33,417 nucleotides of DNA from Magnetococcales bacterium (lineage in GTDB: Bacteria > Pseudomonadota > Magnetococcia > Magnetococcales > UBA8363). Of this stretch, positions 8,625-19,298 are shown piece after piece; positions within the stretch are counted from its first letter, which is position 1; each line of letters starts with the position of its first letter. Both the position numbers and the translations under genes were made by a program. Location: assembly GCA_015228975.1 (NCBI GenBank), contig JADGCN010000024.1, forward strand, positions 1 through 33,417, in the 5' to 3' direction. The notes beneath the pieces were generated by a model that saw only the letters and a list, made by a program, of their open reading frames with translations, did not search any database and was not told the DNA's origin.

Positions 8625-9586
8625 GTTCCTCCCCTTTGCGCATCCTTTTCATGGGGACGCCCGATTTCGCCGTATCCAGCCTGAAGGCGTTGCTGGGTGG
8701 GGGTGACCACCTGGTTGGCGTCTTGACACAGCCGGATCGGGTGTCGGGACGGGGAATGCAAACCAAACCGTCACCGGTGAAACGCTACGCCCAACAATGT
8801 GGGTTGCCGGTGTATCAACCGACGAGTTTGCGTCATCCCGATGCCGTGTCCCTGGTGACAGGTCTCAAGCCCGATGTGATTGTCGTGACAGCCTATGGGT
8901 TGCTGTTGCCGCCGTCGATCCTGGCCATACCCCGGCATGGTTGCATCAATGTTCATGCATCCCTGTTACCACGCTGGCGCGGGGCGGCACCGATACAACG
9001 GGCAATCCTTGCAGGGGATGAGGTCACGGGCGTGACCATCATGGTCATGGAGGAGGGGCTCGATACCGGCCCCATCGTGGCCATGGAATCCGTGGTCATT
9101 GATGAAACAATGACTACCGGTCGGCTGCACGATCAGCTTGCGGATTTGGGGGGGCGTCTTTTGGCGACGACCATCCAGGCGATGAAGGAAGGAAACTTCC
9201 ATTCCCGTCCCCAGCCCGAAGCCGGTATCACCTATGCCAATAAGCTCAAATCAGAAGAGGAACACATCGACTGGAACGGCGATGCGGCTGTCATCCACCG
9301 TCAGGTGCGTGCCTTGAGCCCCCGGCCCGGTGCCCGTACCCGGTATCAGGGGCACACCTTGAAAATTCTTGAGGGAAGTCCGTGCATGGTCAAAACTTCG
9401 GCCAAACCCGGGGAAGTGATCGCCATCGTCGAGGATGGTTTCCAGGTTGCCTGTGGTTCCGGGGTTTTTTTGGTGAAAACAATGACCCCCAGCGGTAAAA
9501 AAACCATGTCGGCCGCAGCCTGGGTTATGGGTCGGCAGGGTGTTTTGGGACACTTTCTCGGTGATGTTGAAAATACAGGAATGTGA
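8621..9586 (+). CDS. fmt: Methionyl-tRNA formyltransferase
   Basis: A 321-aa enzyme that formylates initiator Met-tRNA with 10-formyl-tetrahydrofolate, supplying the formyl group that Def later removes. The start reads RILFMGTPDFA, typical of the family. The catalytic residues N110 and H112, the folate-binding loop SLLP (114-117) and D148 in EEGLDTGP are present. The C-terminal tRNA-binding OB-fold domain covers about residues 210-321. Its ATG overlaps the def stop codon. A small inverted repeat (GCTGAA/TTCAGC, 9623-9638) lies just after the gene and may mark a transcript end, but it lacks a clear T-run. Confidence 0.97.
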   Translation: MSSSPLRILFMGTPDFAVSSLKALLGGGDHLVGVLTQPDRVSGRGMQTKPSPVKRYAQQCGLPVYQPTSLRHPDAVSLVTGLKPDVIVVTAYGLLLPPSILAIPRHGCINVHASLLPRWRGAAPIQRAILAGDEVTGVTIMVMEEGLDTGPIVAMESVVIDETMTTGRLHDQLADLGGRLLATTIQAMKEGNFHSRPQPEAGITYANKLKSEEEHIDWNGDAAVIHRQVRALSPRPGARTRYQGHTLKILEGSPCMVKTSAKPGEVIAIVEDGFQVACGSGVFLVKTMTPSGKKTMSAAAWVMGRQGVLGHFLGDVENTGM

Positions 9587-9644
9587 CATCGCTTTTACGG
9601 TTGCCCCATCAAAAAAATACCGGCTGAAAATCTTCAGCATCTAT

Positions 9645-9674
9645 TTGTTCCACCGCCCCGGATTATGGTAGATT
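9645..9674 (+). promoter_or_regulatory. Candidate sigma70-type promoter for dnaA
   Basis: TTGTTC (9645-9650) and TAGATT (9669-9674) are separated by 18 bases in the fmt-dnaA gap. Both hexamers match the consensus only partly (about four of six each). It is the best-placed candidate upstream of dnaA; the call rests on pattern only. Confidence 0.3.
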
Positions 9675-9743
9675 GTACCCTGCCTTTCTTTAAGACTTAC
9701 AGACCCTGCCGAAAAGCGGGATCAAGGGATGGTTTGGCTTCTG

Positions 9744-11105
9744 ATGGAAGACTATTGGACAAGAACTGTGGTTTCGGTCAAGGCGCAGGTTTCGCCAGAG
9801 GTGTATAATCTTTGGATCCGATCCTTACGACCAGGAAAAAATCTGGCGGATGGCCGTATGGAGGTTTTGTGCCACAATGATTTTGCCGCAGACTATGTGG
9901 ACAAACATTACCGTACCTTGCTGGAATCAGCCATGGCGGTTGAGAAAGGGACGCATCAACCCCTGTTTTTCCGTGCGGATCCCGGCGTCAAGAGCGGTAT
10001 CGTCGGACGGCACTCCAACGAATCCGAAGTGTCTGAGGAACCGCCACCCTCTTTGCCCGAAGCCGAGGTCATCCAATCACCGGCTGTTTCAGGATTGATG
10101 GAGCGCTACACCTTCGATTTATTCGTCGTAGGGGCGTGCAATCAATTTGCGCATGCCGCCGCATCCCGGGTCGCCGATGGGCCACCCGTGGTTTATAACC
10201 CCCTCTACATGCATGGTGGCACTGGTCTGGGAAAAACCCACCTGTTGCATGCGATTGGTCACAAGGTGTTGAAAGATAACCCGAAAGCCAAAGTTCGCTA
10301 TATTTCATCGGAAAAATTCATGACATTGTTCATTGATCACACCCGTATGGGGCGGGTCAATGATTTTAAAAGCCAATTCCGCAGTGTTGACCTGCTTTTG
10401 GTGGACGATATCCATTTCTTTGCCGGAAAAAAGGGGACGCAAGAGGAATTTTTCCATACATTCAACGCATTGTACGGAGATGGCAAACAAATCATCCTGA
10501 CATCCGACAGCTTGCCACAGGATATGCCCTTGGACGAGCGTCTGCGTTCGCGCTTCGCCCAGGGTTTGGTCGTGGATATTCATCCCCCCGACCTGGAAAC
10601 GCGTGTTGCCATCTTGAAGAAAAAAGCGCTTGCAGAAGATATTGATCTGGAAGACGATGTGGCCTTTTTTCTCGCGGATGCCATCCAAACCAATGTCCGC
10701 GAACTGGAAGGGGCATTGATTCGGGTGTTCGCCCTGGCCTCCATTGAAAAAGCCCCCATTACCATGGCCCTGGTCAAGGAGAGCCTGCGCAACATACTTA
10801 AAAATCCCGAACGTCGTGTCATTCCCATCGATGAAATCCAACGTACCGTGGCTACTTTCTATAAAATCGCACCCATGGATTTACGCTCCAACAAGCGCTC
10901 CCGGGAGTTCAGCTATCCGCGACAAATAGCCATGTATTTATGCAAAAAATTAACAAACCATTCCTACCCTGAAATCGGCGAGCAATTTGGTGGCCGCGAC
11001 CACACCACAGTTCTGTATGCCGTTGGTCGGGTTAACGAGAGACAATCCGAGGATTCCATCCTTGCCAAGCAATTGCAATCCCTGACAGAAATGTTGAGCC
11101 ACTGA
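9744..11105 (+). CDS. dnaA: Chromosomal replication initiator DnaA
   Basis: DnaA binds oriC, melts DNA and starts replication as an AAA+ ATPase. Walker A is GGTGLGKTH (K164), Walker B is LLLVDDIHF (aspartates near 221-222), and the C-terminal DnaA-box-binding helix-turn-helix has the signature GGRDHTTV. The N-terminal DnaB-interaction domain (about 1-75) begins EDYWTRTV, and a short variable linker follows. I chose ATG 9744 (453 aa) because DnaA proteins usually start a few residues before the first tryptophan. ATG 9729 adds five residues (MVWLL) and has AAGG only about 3 bases upstream, which is too close. dnaN follows after 27 bases, the classic order. No DnaA-box cluster is seen in the 157-base upstream gap. 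Confidence 0.97.
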   Translation: MEDYWTRTVVSVKAQVSPEVYNLWIRSLRPGKNLADGRMEVLCHNDFAADYVDKHYRTLLESAMAVEKGTHQPLFFRADPGVKSGIVGRHSNESEVSEEPPPSLPEAEVIQSPAVSGLMERYTFDLFVVGACNQFAHAAASRVADGPPVVYNPLYMHGGTGLGKTHLLHAIGHKVLKDNPKAKVRYISSEKFMTLFIDHTRMGRVNDFKSQFRSVDLLLVDDIHFFAGKKGTQEEFFHTFNALYGDGKQIILTSDSLPQDMPLDERLRSRFAQGLVVDIHPPDLETRVAILKKKALAEDIDLEDDVAFFLADAIQTNVRELEGALIRVFALASIEKAPITMALVKESLRNILKNPERRVIPIDEIQRTVATFYKIAPMDLRSNKRSREFSYPRQIAMYLCKKLTNHSYPEIGEQFGGRDHTTVLYAVGRVNERQSEDSILAKQLQSLTEMLSH

Positions 11106-11132
11106 CGACATACCCACTCAAGGTTACTCTCC

Positions 11133-12254
11133 ATGGAATTTCATATTCAAAAAGATTTATTCTTAAAAGCCCTCTCCAGAATACAAACGGTGGTGGAACG
11201 CCGCAATACCATGACCATGTTGGGTACCGCGCTCCTGGAGGCACGAGATAACCGCGTTATTCTTTCCGCGACTGATCTGGAAGTTTCCTTGCGTACAACC
11301 TGCAACGCCGAGGTCATCAGCGAAGGTTCCATGGCCCTCAACGCCAAAACCTTGTACGAAATCTTTCGCGAACTGCCGCCAACCGATGTTTTGCTGCGCA
11401 TGGAATCGGAATCCAGGTTGATATTGGTTGCCGGGCGGGCACGTTTTGAACTGGCAGGCTTCCCCGTCTCTGAATTTCCCCAGATCCCCCAGGCGGAAGG
11501 GGAACGGTTCGGGTTTGAACACGCCATGTTGGCAGAAATGTTTGGCAAAACGCATTTTGCCATGTCCTCGGATGATACGCGCTACACCCTGAACGGGGTG
11601 CTGTTCCAATTATCCCCGGCCACCGAGGAGGGCGATTCCCCCAAGGTACGCATGGTGGCCACGGATACCCACCGCTTGGCCATGGTGGAAAAAGTACTCC
11701 AGCGCGAAATCCAGGAACAGCGTGAGGTCATCATCCCCAAGAAAGCAGTCCTTGAGATGCGCAAGGTGCTGGAAGAAGACCAGGAATTCCTGGAAATCAT
11801 CATGGGAACCTCGCATATACAATTCATCAAGCAGGAACTGACCCTGGTCTCCAAGCTGGTCCAGGGACGCTTTCCCGATTATCGACGGGTCATCCCATCA
11901 AACAATACCATCCGGTTGACCATGGATCGCGGGGAGCTTGACAGCGTCGTCAAACGTATTTCAGTGTTGTCGCACGAAAAATCACGGGGCATTCGCCTCA
12001 GTGTGAACGGCACCATGATGAAAATTTCTTCCAATAACCCGGAACAAGAGGCGGGTGAAGAGGAAATGACCGTGCAATTTGACGGCACGGATCCTTTTAC
12101 CGTTGGTTTCAATGCCCGTTATCTCCGGGAAATTTTAACCGCCATGGATGGCGCTGAGGTTCGTTTCGTGTTTCACACCGACGAATCCCCAGCCCTGGTT
12201 TTCGATCCCAACCGTAACGATGCCTTGTTCGTGCTGATGCCGATGCGCGTCTGA
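11133..12254 (+). CDS. dnaN: DNA polymerase III beta sliding clamp
   Basis: A 373-aa protein forming the ring-shaped clamp that tethers polymerase III and other repair factors to DNA. It has the three repeated clamp folds (about 1-120, 130-250 and 252-373). Typical landmarks are the N-terminal MEFHIQKDLFLKAL, the ATDTHRLAM segment in the middle domain, the VQGRFPDYRRVIP segment, and the conserved end VLMPMRV, which forms part of the peptide-binding pocket. It sits between dnaA (27-base gap) and recF (4- or 16-base gap, depending on the recF start) and is very probably cotranscribed with both. Confidence 0.98.
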   Translation: MEFHIQKDLFLKALSRIQTVVERRNTMTMLGTALLEARDNRVILSATDLEVSLRTTCNAEVISEGSMALNAKTLYEIFRELPPTDVLLRMESESRLILVAGRARFELAGFPVSEFPQIPQAEGERFGFEHAMLAEMFGKTHFAMSSDDTRYTLNGVLFQLSPATEEGDSPKVRMVATDTHRLAMVEKVLQREIQEQREVIIPKKAVLEMRKVLEEDQEFLEIIMGTSHIQFIKQELTLVSKLVQGRFPDYRRVIPSNNTIRLTMDRGELDSVVKRISVLSHEKSRGIRLSVNGTMMKISSNNPEQEAGEEEMTVQFDGTDPFTVGFNARYLREILTAMDGAEVRFVFHTDESPALVFDPNRNDALFVLMPMRV

Positions 12255-12270
12255 TGGCGTGGGGCTCAAG

Positions 12271-13389
12271 ATGGTCCTGAATTGGCTTCGTCTGGGTCAT
12301 TTTCGTAATATTGCCCAAGCCACCCTCCAGTTCCATCCCGAGCTTAACGTGGTGATCGGGGATAACGGCCAGGGCAAGAGCAATCTGCTGGAGGCGGTGG
12401 GATTGTTGGCAACCGGTCGCTCTTTTCGCCGTGCCCCTCCCGAGGCCATGCGTCAAAATGGGTGTGATGGATTTCACCTCCAGGGGGAGATTCATTCGTA
12501 CGGTTTGTTCCACCGCCTGGATTTTCAAGGGATGGGCAATCGCCAATCAGCCCAATTGAATGGCAAGTCGGTGGGTTTGGCTTCCACCATGGATCGGGTG
12601 TTGGCAGCCGTGCTGGTGACCCCCGATTCGCCCGACTTGATCCATGATGGGCCCGGGGAACGAAGGGATTTTTTGGATTGGGTCGTTTATTCCAGCCATC
12701 GACGGCATGCGGCAACGGTCCGTGATTATCAAGGCGCGTTGAAGGCACGTAACCGACTGTTGAAAGAAAAGTGCCTCAACCCTGGCGAAATGGACGCCTG
12801 GGAGGACCGTTTGGCCGTTTTGGGGGCGCGTATTGTCGTGAGTCGTCGGCAATGGTTGGCAAAAATCCGGGAGACATTGCCGCAACTCTTGGATGGACTG
12901 GGTTTGGATCAGCGATTGTTCCAAATAATCTACGCCAGTCAGCTCGACGAGGATGGCGCGGCTATGGAGGAAAACGAATTGGCGCAACATTATCGCACCG
13001 GGCTTGAAGGACACAGGAGTTACGATCATCGGACCCACAACACATCCATCGGCCCCCATCGCGATGATATTCGTTTCCTGCTTGCGGATCGACCGTTGGC
13101 ACGTTTTGGCTCCAGGGGGCAGAAAAAACGTTTCGTGCTGGCGATCAAGCTGGCGGAACATAGATTGATGCAGGACGCCTTGAACGCCAGACCGTTGCTG
13201 TTATTGGATGATCCGGTGTCAGAATTGGATGATGACGGCGTGGCGCGCCTGCTTCGGTTGGTACACCTACAGGGGCAGCAATTGCTGATCACGGCGGTCA
13301 AAGGGGATCTTTTTTCCCGGGCCCGGCATCCCCATCACATGTTTCATGTCCAGGCGGGACAATTTAAACCGTTGACGGAGTCTCCATAA
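12271..13389 (+). CDS. recF: DNA replication and repair protein RecF
   Basis: RecF is an ABC-type ATPase that helps RecO/RecR load RecA at gaps. The sequence starts with the usual NWLRLGHFRN, has Walker A GDNGQGKSN (30-38, K36), a signature-like FGSRGQKKR segment, and Walker B/D-loop LLLLDDPVSELDDDG near the C-terminus. I prefer ATG 12271 (372 aa) because it gives the standard RecF N-terminus with GGGG several bases upstream. The frame also allows a GTG at 12259, four residues longer. gyrB begins 3 bases after the stop, implying one transcript. Confidence 0.95.
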   Translation: MVLNWLRLGHFRNIAQATLQFHPELNVVIGDNGQGKSNLLEAVGLLATGRSFRRAPPEAMRQNGCDGFHLQGEIHSYGLFHRLDFQGMGNRQSAQLNGKSVGLASTMDRVLAAVLVTPDSPDLIHDGPGERRDFLDWVVYSSHRRHAATVRDYQGALKARNRLLKEKCLNPGEMDAWEDRLAVLGARIVVSRRQWLAKIRETLPQLLDGLGLDQRLFQIIYASQLDEDGAAMEENELAQHYRTGLEGHRSYDHRTHNTSIGPHRDDIRFLLADRPLARFGSRGQKKRFVLAIKLAEHRLMQDALNARPLLLLDDPVSELDDDGVARLLRLVHLQGQQLLITAVKGDLFSRARHPHHMFHVQAGQFKPLTESP

Positions 13390-15837
<2,448 letters not shown>

Positions 15838-16177
15838 GGGTTGATGTCGAGAAGCATCTGGTGGTTTTATTAACGAGATTTGCCAAGCGGGGTTGTCTTA
15901 ATCCTGCACAATGAAAGTGCCGGCCTGATAAGACCTAACAGGCCGGCGCTCTGCTCCTTCGTTGCGGCGGAGCCGCACAGCAAAACACAATTTTCCAAAA
16001 TGATGCTATAATTACCGTCCACTCCTTATCATCATGGCATATCTCCTTTCGCTCGCCTAAGAAATCGTCACAACACAAACCACTAACAGATCCAGTCTAC
16101 GGTGGGAGCAACCATTACGTCAACTGTTAATCCTGAAACTGCCCCTAATGTCTAAGATCGGATACCAAGCCATTTTT
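15838..16177. other. Gap after gyrB with inverted repeats, no gene
   Basis: I see no convincing coding sequence in this stretch. It contains a 12-pair inverted repeat at 15916-15950 and a smaller one, TGCGGC-GGA-GCCGCA, at 15963-15977, then AT-richer sequence leading to the terminator at 16178. It marks the change from the housekeeping block to accessory sequence. Confidence 0.6.
15916..15950. repeat. Inverted repeat / hairpin downstream of gyrB
   Basis: AGTGCCGGCCTG and CAGGCCGGCGCT pair over 12 positions (one T-G wobble) around an 11-base loop (15928-15938). The stem is GC-rich and lies 79 bases after the gyrB stop. No T-run follows, so it may slow transcription or protect the 3' end of the message rather than terminate by itself. 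Confidence 0.55.
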
Positions 16178-16211
16178 TCTGAGGCATTTCGTCACTTCCT
16201 CAGATTTTTTT
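16178..16211 (+). terminator. Rho-independent terminator reading from gyrB
   Basis: TCTGAGG (16178-16184) and CCTCAGA (16198-16204) form a 7-base-pair perfect stem with a 13-base loop, followed directly by seven T on the + strand (16205-16211). It should stop rightward transcripts from the gyrB side. It overlaps the stop codon of the leftward gene that ends at 16210. In the leftward direction the stem is followed by A, so it is not a terminator for that gene. Confidence 0.7.
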
Positions 16212-18135
16212 AGTCCGTCAGCAACAATTGGATCTCCGATGCGCGTTTGTAACACGATCTTTCGTCGTTGCTCTTCAGGTGGCCCAAAATCGAGGATGGT
16301 TGAATCCCCCCAGTCGAGCCAGAATAACTTTTAGCCCTATTGTGAAGCTCATCCATAATGGTTACGGCTTTTCCTACAGCCAAGTCGCGTTCTCCCAAAA
16401 AAGCATGGGCAACCATGATGGTGTCCTGGGTCGAATATTCTCCACAATATTCAGCCAAATGGGGGTGACACAAACAGACCAATAATTGTTTCACCCTATC
16501 TTCATCCCAATCCGGGGTCCGATTGTTGAAAATACATGCACCAATCGTTCCAGTTCCCTTTTCTTTATCAAAAAAGAAGTCAAGAAGATTATTGACCGCC
16601 CGACCCAGTACGCGACAATGATCCGGGCTCACCCGATTCAACGCCTCTTGCCATTCATCCTCATAGCGTTGAATAACCTCCCTGTTACATTGCACCCCTT
16701 TGTCCCAATATTTTCTAGCTTCCTCCGGCTTTGTCTTCAGATATTTTTCGTAAATGAGCCCACAGGCAAGTCCGATCTGTACCGGAATAGCATCACGCAG
16801 GAAGTTCAATCCCTCGTCTCTGATATGGGGTGGGCGGTGAAGAGAGTTGGTTTTCTTCAACGCATCTTCAAGAACATTGACTGCCAATATATAGTCTTCG
16901 AGTTCTGTCTTTTGGCATAAAACTTGCCCTTTCCTAAATGCGAGGATCGGATCATTAGGAAATTCGCTAAAAAGTTTTTTATAGCCGTCTTCCAGACCTT
17001 CAGGCAGCTCACTGTCCGTGGTTTTCATCAGGGCCAGAAGACGCTCAGACTCCAAAAAATAACGTACAGAATAACCGCTACGAGATTTGTTATCCAAATG
17101 ACCTGTGCAAGCTTCAATGGTCTCTGCAAATTTCCGCACCAGCATTTGGTAACTCGGGTCTGCCAGTTTCAGTCTTTGTTCTTGTACTTTCTTTAGTTGG
17201 TCGTAAGAGGATTTGACCATGGCAATGACATTACTATCCGCTTTCTGTTTACGCAGGATCGATACCACATAGTCCCTATCTTCTTCCGGGAGGGTTAAGG
17301 GCGCTGAGTCTGACTTTGGTCCTTCAAAGGAAGAATAGCGCTTCTCATTTTGGTGAAGAAGTGCGGCATATAGGCTGCATCCATCCACAAACACCTTGAA
17401 CACATTCAAATGTTGCCGCCAAATTGGATCGGACAAAGCCGGTCTGTCTTCCCCTTCCCTATCATCCTTAGCGCTATAAGCCATCTTATGTTCAAATTCA
17501 CACCAAGCATCTTCAAAAACATCGCGTACTTGTATCTCAACAGGTACGTCATCAGGCGTTTCACCCCGGTCAAGGTTAACATATTTAACCGGCACCAAGG
17601 CAACGATATGGACTGAAGAATATCCACTTTCCTTAGCTCCAGTGACAATCCTATCAGGATCTATGTTGAAGCCCCCATCCGACAGTATTTTCTCAATCTT
17701 GGGGGTAATTGCCAAGGGGTCATTCTTGGGGCGGTTATCATAAATGACTAATTTTTCCAGGCTTCCCTTCTTGAAAGGTGAATCAATGTCATCGACTGGG
17801 CTATCAGTCATTATCAAGGAAATCAATTTCTGAAAAATATTAATGATGTGTTCTTGGGACAGAAGAACATAACGACATGCCCAGGCATCGGTGATCTTAT
17901 ATGGGTCAAAAGTGTGAGTCGGATTATCCTTACGATAGTCCTCAGCTTTATTTATGATTTTTTCTGTGGTTTTTGTTCGATGCTTGAATGTGTAGAGATA
18001 GTCACCATTACAATCTGCTAATTTTTTTAAGGGGTCATAACAACGTTTTTCGGCTGCTTTGGCTCTGTCCTCTACATCGCGACAATTTAATTTTTCTCTC
18101 TCTGACAGATTATTTTTTTTTCCATTATTTGACAT
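16210..18135 (-). CDS. RelA/SpoT-type synthetase-domain protein with long C-terminal helical region
   Basis: A 641-aa protein with a synthetase-only RelA/SpoT domain (about 35-225). Motifs seen: HRTKTTEKIINK (R53, K55, K63) for ATP binding, ITDAWACRY (D83 as metal ligand, R88), SGYSSVH (170-176, with the base-stacking Y172) and VEIQVRDVFEDAW (E200, Q202, R204, W211) followed by H216. No HD hydrolase domain is present. Known members transfer pyrophosphate from ATP to GDP/GTP, adenine nucleotides or tRNA (toxSAS). Residues about 285-640 are predominantly helical and resemble degenerate TPR-like repeats; I recognise no named domain there, and it may be a sensor or self-inhibitor. No adjacent antitoxin gene is seen. 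It stands alone on the - strand between gyrB and tRNA-Gly, visibly more AT-rich than its neighbours, suggesting transfer. Activity and substrate are inference. Confidence 0.82.
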   Translation of the reverse strand: MSNNGKKNNLSEREKLNCRDVEDRAKAAEKRCYDPLKKLADCNGDYLYTFKHRTKTTEKIINKAEDYRKDNPTHTFDPYKITDAWACRYVLLSQEHIINIFQKLISLIMTDSPVDDIDSPFKKGSLEKLVIYDNRPKNDPLAITPKIEKILSDGGFNIDPDRIVTGAKESGYSSVHIVALVPVKYVNLDRGETPDDVPVEIQVRDVFEDAWCEFEHKMAYSAKDDREGEDRPALSDPIWRQHLNVFKVFVDGCSLYAALLHQNEKRYSSFEGPKSDSAPLTLPEEDRDYVVSILRKQKADSNVIAMVKSSYDQLKKVQEQRLKLADPSYQMLVRKFAETIEACTGHLDNKSRSGYSVRYFLESERLLALMKTTDSELPEGLEDGYKKLFSEFPNDPILAFRKGQVLCQKTELEDYILAVNVLEDALKKTNSLHRPPHIRDEGLNFLRDAIPVQIGLACGLIYEKYLKTKPEEARKYWDKGVQCNREVIQRYEDEWQEALNRVSPDHCRVLGRAVNNLLDFFFDKEKGTGTIGACIFNNRTPDWDEDRVKQLLVCLCHPHLAEYCGEYSTQDTIMVAHAFLGERDLAVGKAVTIMDELHNRAKSYSGSTGGIQPSSILGHLKSNDERSCYKRASEIQLLLTD

Positions 18136-18712
18136 AGTAAAAAGCCTTATTTAGAGATTAATAGAAACAAACTCAAAAGATAATATTCACATTAGTAGAG
18201 AAATCAATCCTTGATTTCCGTCAGGTTATAATGACTCCTCTCAGGTCTCCCTGATATCGCTACCTTTTGATCAGATCGTGGGATCGTGGGTCACCCCCCT
18301 GGGCAGATATACCATCCAATCACAATGCCGAAGGTAGCCCCCACTGTTCAGTACACTGCCAGGAGCCATCTCAGTTAGGGCATGTCTCCGAGGTTATTGA
18401 CAAATCATACATTGAAGACCATACACCGTACAAATCGAATATTTGGCATGTTGTCTCTTCAAGGAAAAAAATCAAAGGCTAGAATCAAGACTATCATCTT
18501 TCCTACCGACACGCGATACTTCCAGGCAGACATTTCCCAAAATTATCGGTGCTGGATATGACTGCACGCCGTTTGGCGGAAAACGCAAACAATAGGCATT
18601 TTCGCTCAATTTTCAGACATGCATGCAAAATATTTTTGCTCAGTGACAGGTGCGAAACATAACCAAGAAAGAGAGGATTTTTTTCCGAAACGGCAACTGT
18701 CTGATAAAAATT
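18136..18712. other. Gene-poor stretch between the RelA/SpoT-like gene and tRNA-Gly
   Basis: Apart from the promoter candidate at 18180-18207 I find no supported gene. Short open frames here (for instance 18267-18482) have no recognisable protein character. There is a small tandem GATCGTGG repeat near 18274-18290. I looked for an integrase gene or a second copy of the tRNA 3' end that would mark an integrated element and found neither. Confidence 0.55.
18180..18207 (-). promoter_or_regulatory. Candidate promoter of the RelA/SpoT-like gene
   Basis: On the - strand TTGATT (18202-18207) and TATTAT (18180-18185) are 16 bases apart. The -10 hexamer matches five of six consensus bases and the -35 four of six. 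Transcription would start about 35-40 bases before the ATG at 18135. The AT-rich setting raises the chance of a random match. Confidence 0.45.
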
Positions 18713-18786
18713 TGGAGCGGGTGAAGGGAATCGAACCCTCGTCTTAAGCTTGGGAAGCTTAGGCCCTACCATTGGACGACACCCGC
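18713..18786 (-). tRNA. tRNA-Gly, anticodon CCC
   Basis: The complement folds into a full cloverleaf with acceptor stem GCGGGTG/CACCCGC. The anticodon stem is TAAGC/GCTTA with loop TTCCCAA, giving anticodon CCC, which reads GGG glycine codons. The T-arm loop is TTCGATT. The CCA end is encoded (TGG at 18713-18715 on the + strand); without the discriminator base and CCA the acceptor stem ends at 18717. Length is 74 bases including CCA. Confidence 0.95.
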
Positions 18787-18811
18787 TTCAGGTGCTGCTC
18801 GAAGTTCCCCT

Positions 18812-18841
18812 ATTATGGTGTGCATACGGCGTCCAGGTCAA
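18812..18841 (-). promoter_or_regulatory. Sigma70-type promoter of tRNA-Gly
   Basis: On the - strand TTGACC (18836-18841) and CATAAT (18812-18817) are separated by 18 bases. Each matches five of six consensus bases. The likely start is about 20 bases before the mature tRNA 5' end at 18786, an ordinary leader length. Confidence 0.6.
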
Positions 18842-19037
18842 CCCACATCGTTTTTTGTTCGGAGCGCCATCGATTTCAGAGGCTCCATTTCTCTTTGATA
18901 GATGGAAAATGTGCGAAGCACGGTGCCGAATAACATTCGATAACGATCAAAAAAAAAGTTTCGCCATACCCTGGTATAGGATAAAAAAAGGGGCTGAAGA
19001 TTTTGCTTCCTTCCTTAAACCCTATTTGGCGAATGTC

Positions 19038-19298
19038 ATGGACGAAACGATTCCCGCAACAAAAAAGCCATCATTCATCGACCGAATCTCCTGGGTCGCC
19101 CTGGTCCCTTTGGCTTTATTCATGGCCATTGCCCCCATTCATCCAGAACCCCATCTATGGGAAAAATTAAAGATGCTGGGTGCCGGTAGCCTGACGCGAC
19201 CGTTGGATATTTTTGATCTGTTCATGCATGCCACCCCGCTGGTATTGGTTATTGTCAAAGGGTGGCGTCAGTGGCGGGCGCACGGGGGGGCATCGTGA
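19038..19298 (+). CDS. Small conserved two-helix membrane protein
   Basis: An 86-aa protein with two hydrophobic segments (about residues 14-33 and 62-76), separated by a conserved-looking stretch with HPEPHLWEKL and RPLDIFDLF. Small proteins with this HPEPH...EKL...RPxDIFDL pattern occur in many proteobacteria and are often labelled transporter-like without experimental support. The function is unknown. I place the start at ATG 19038, just before the hydrophobic part. The open frame extends upstream to 18750, but that would run antisense through the tRNA and shows no domain. The stop overlaps the GTG of the shikimate-kinase-like gene (GTGA), so the two are likely translated together. Confidence 0.72.
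   Translation: MDETIPATKKPSFIDRISWVALVPLALFMAIAPIHPEPHLWEKLKMLGAGSLTRPLDIFDLFMHATPLVLVIVKGWRQWRAHGGAS

Noticed and set aside
9587-9743. oriC upstream of dnaA
   Set aside because: No DnaA-box-like nonamers or AT-rich repeats were found in the gap; single near matches such as TTATCCATA at about 4984 are inside genes.
18267-18482. 71-codon frame on the + strand as a possible antitoxin for the RelA/SpoT-like protein
   Set aside because: Composition is rich in H, P, S and W without protein-like periodicity, and there is no ribosome site or domain.
15838-18712. Attachment-site duplicate of the tRNA-Gly 3' end
   Set aside because: I searched by eye for a second copy of the T-arm/acceptor sequence and found none.
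18503-18772. Open frame of 89 codons on the - strand running into tRNA-Gly
   Set aside because: Its first residues are a translation of the tRNA itself (the familiar TRVRFPSPAP artefact), and the rest shows no domain.
18750-19037. Upstream extension of the small membrane protein frame
   Set aside because: It would begin inside the tRNA gene on the opposite strand, and its residues have no recognisable features; the start at 19038 fits the hydrophobic protein better.
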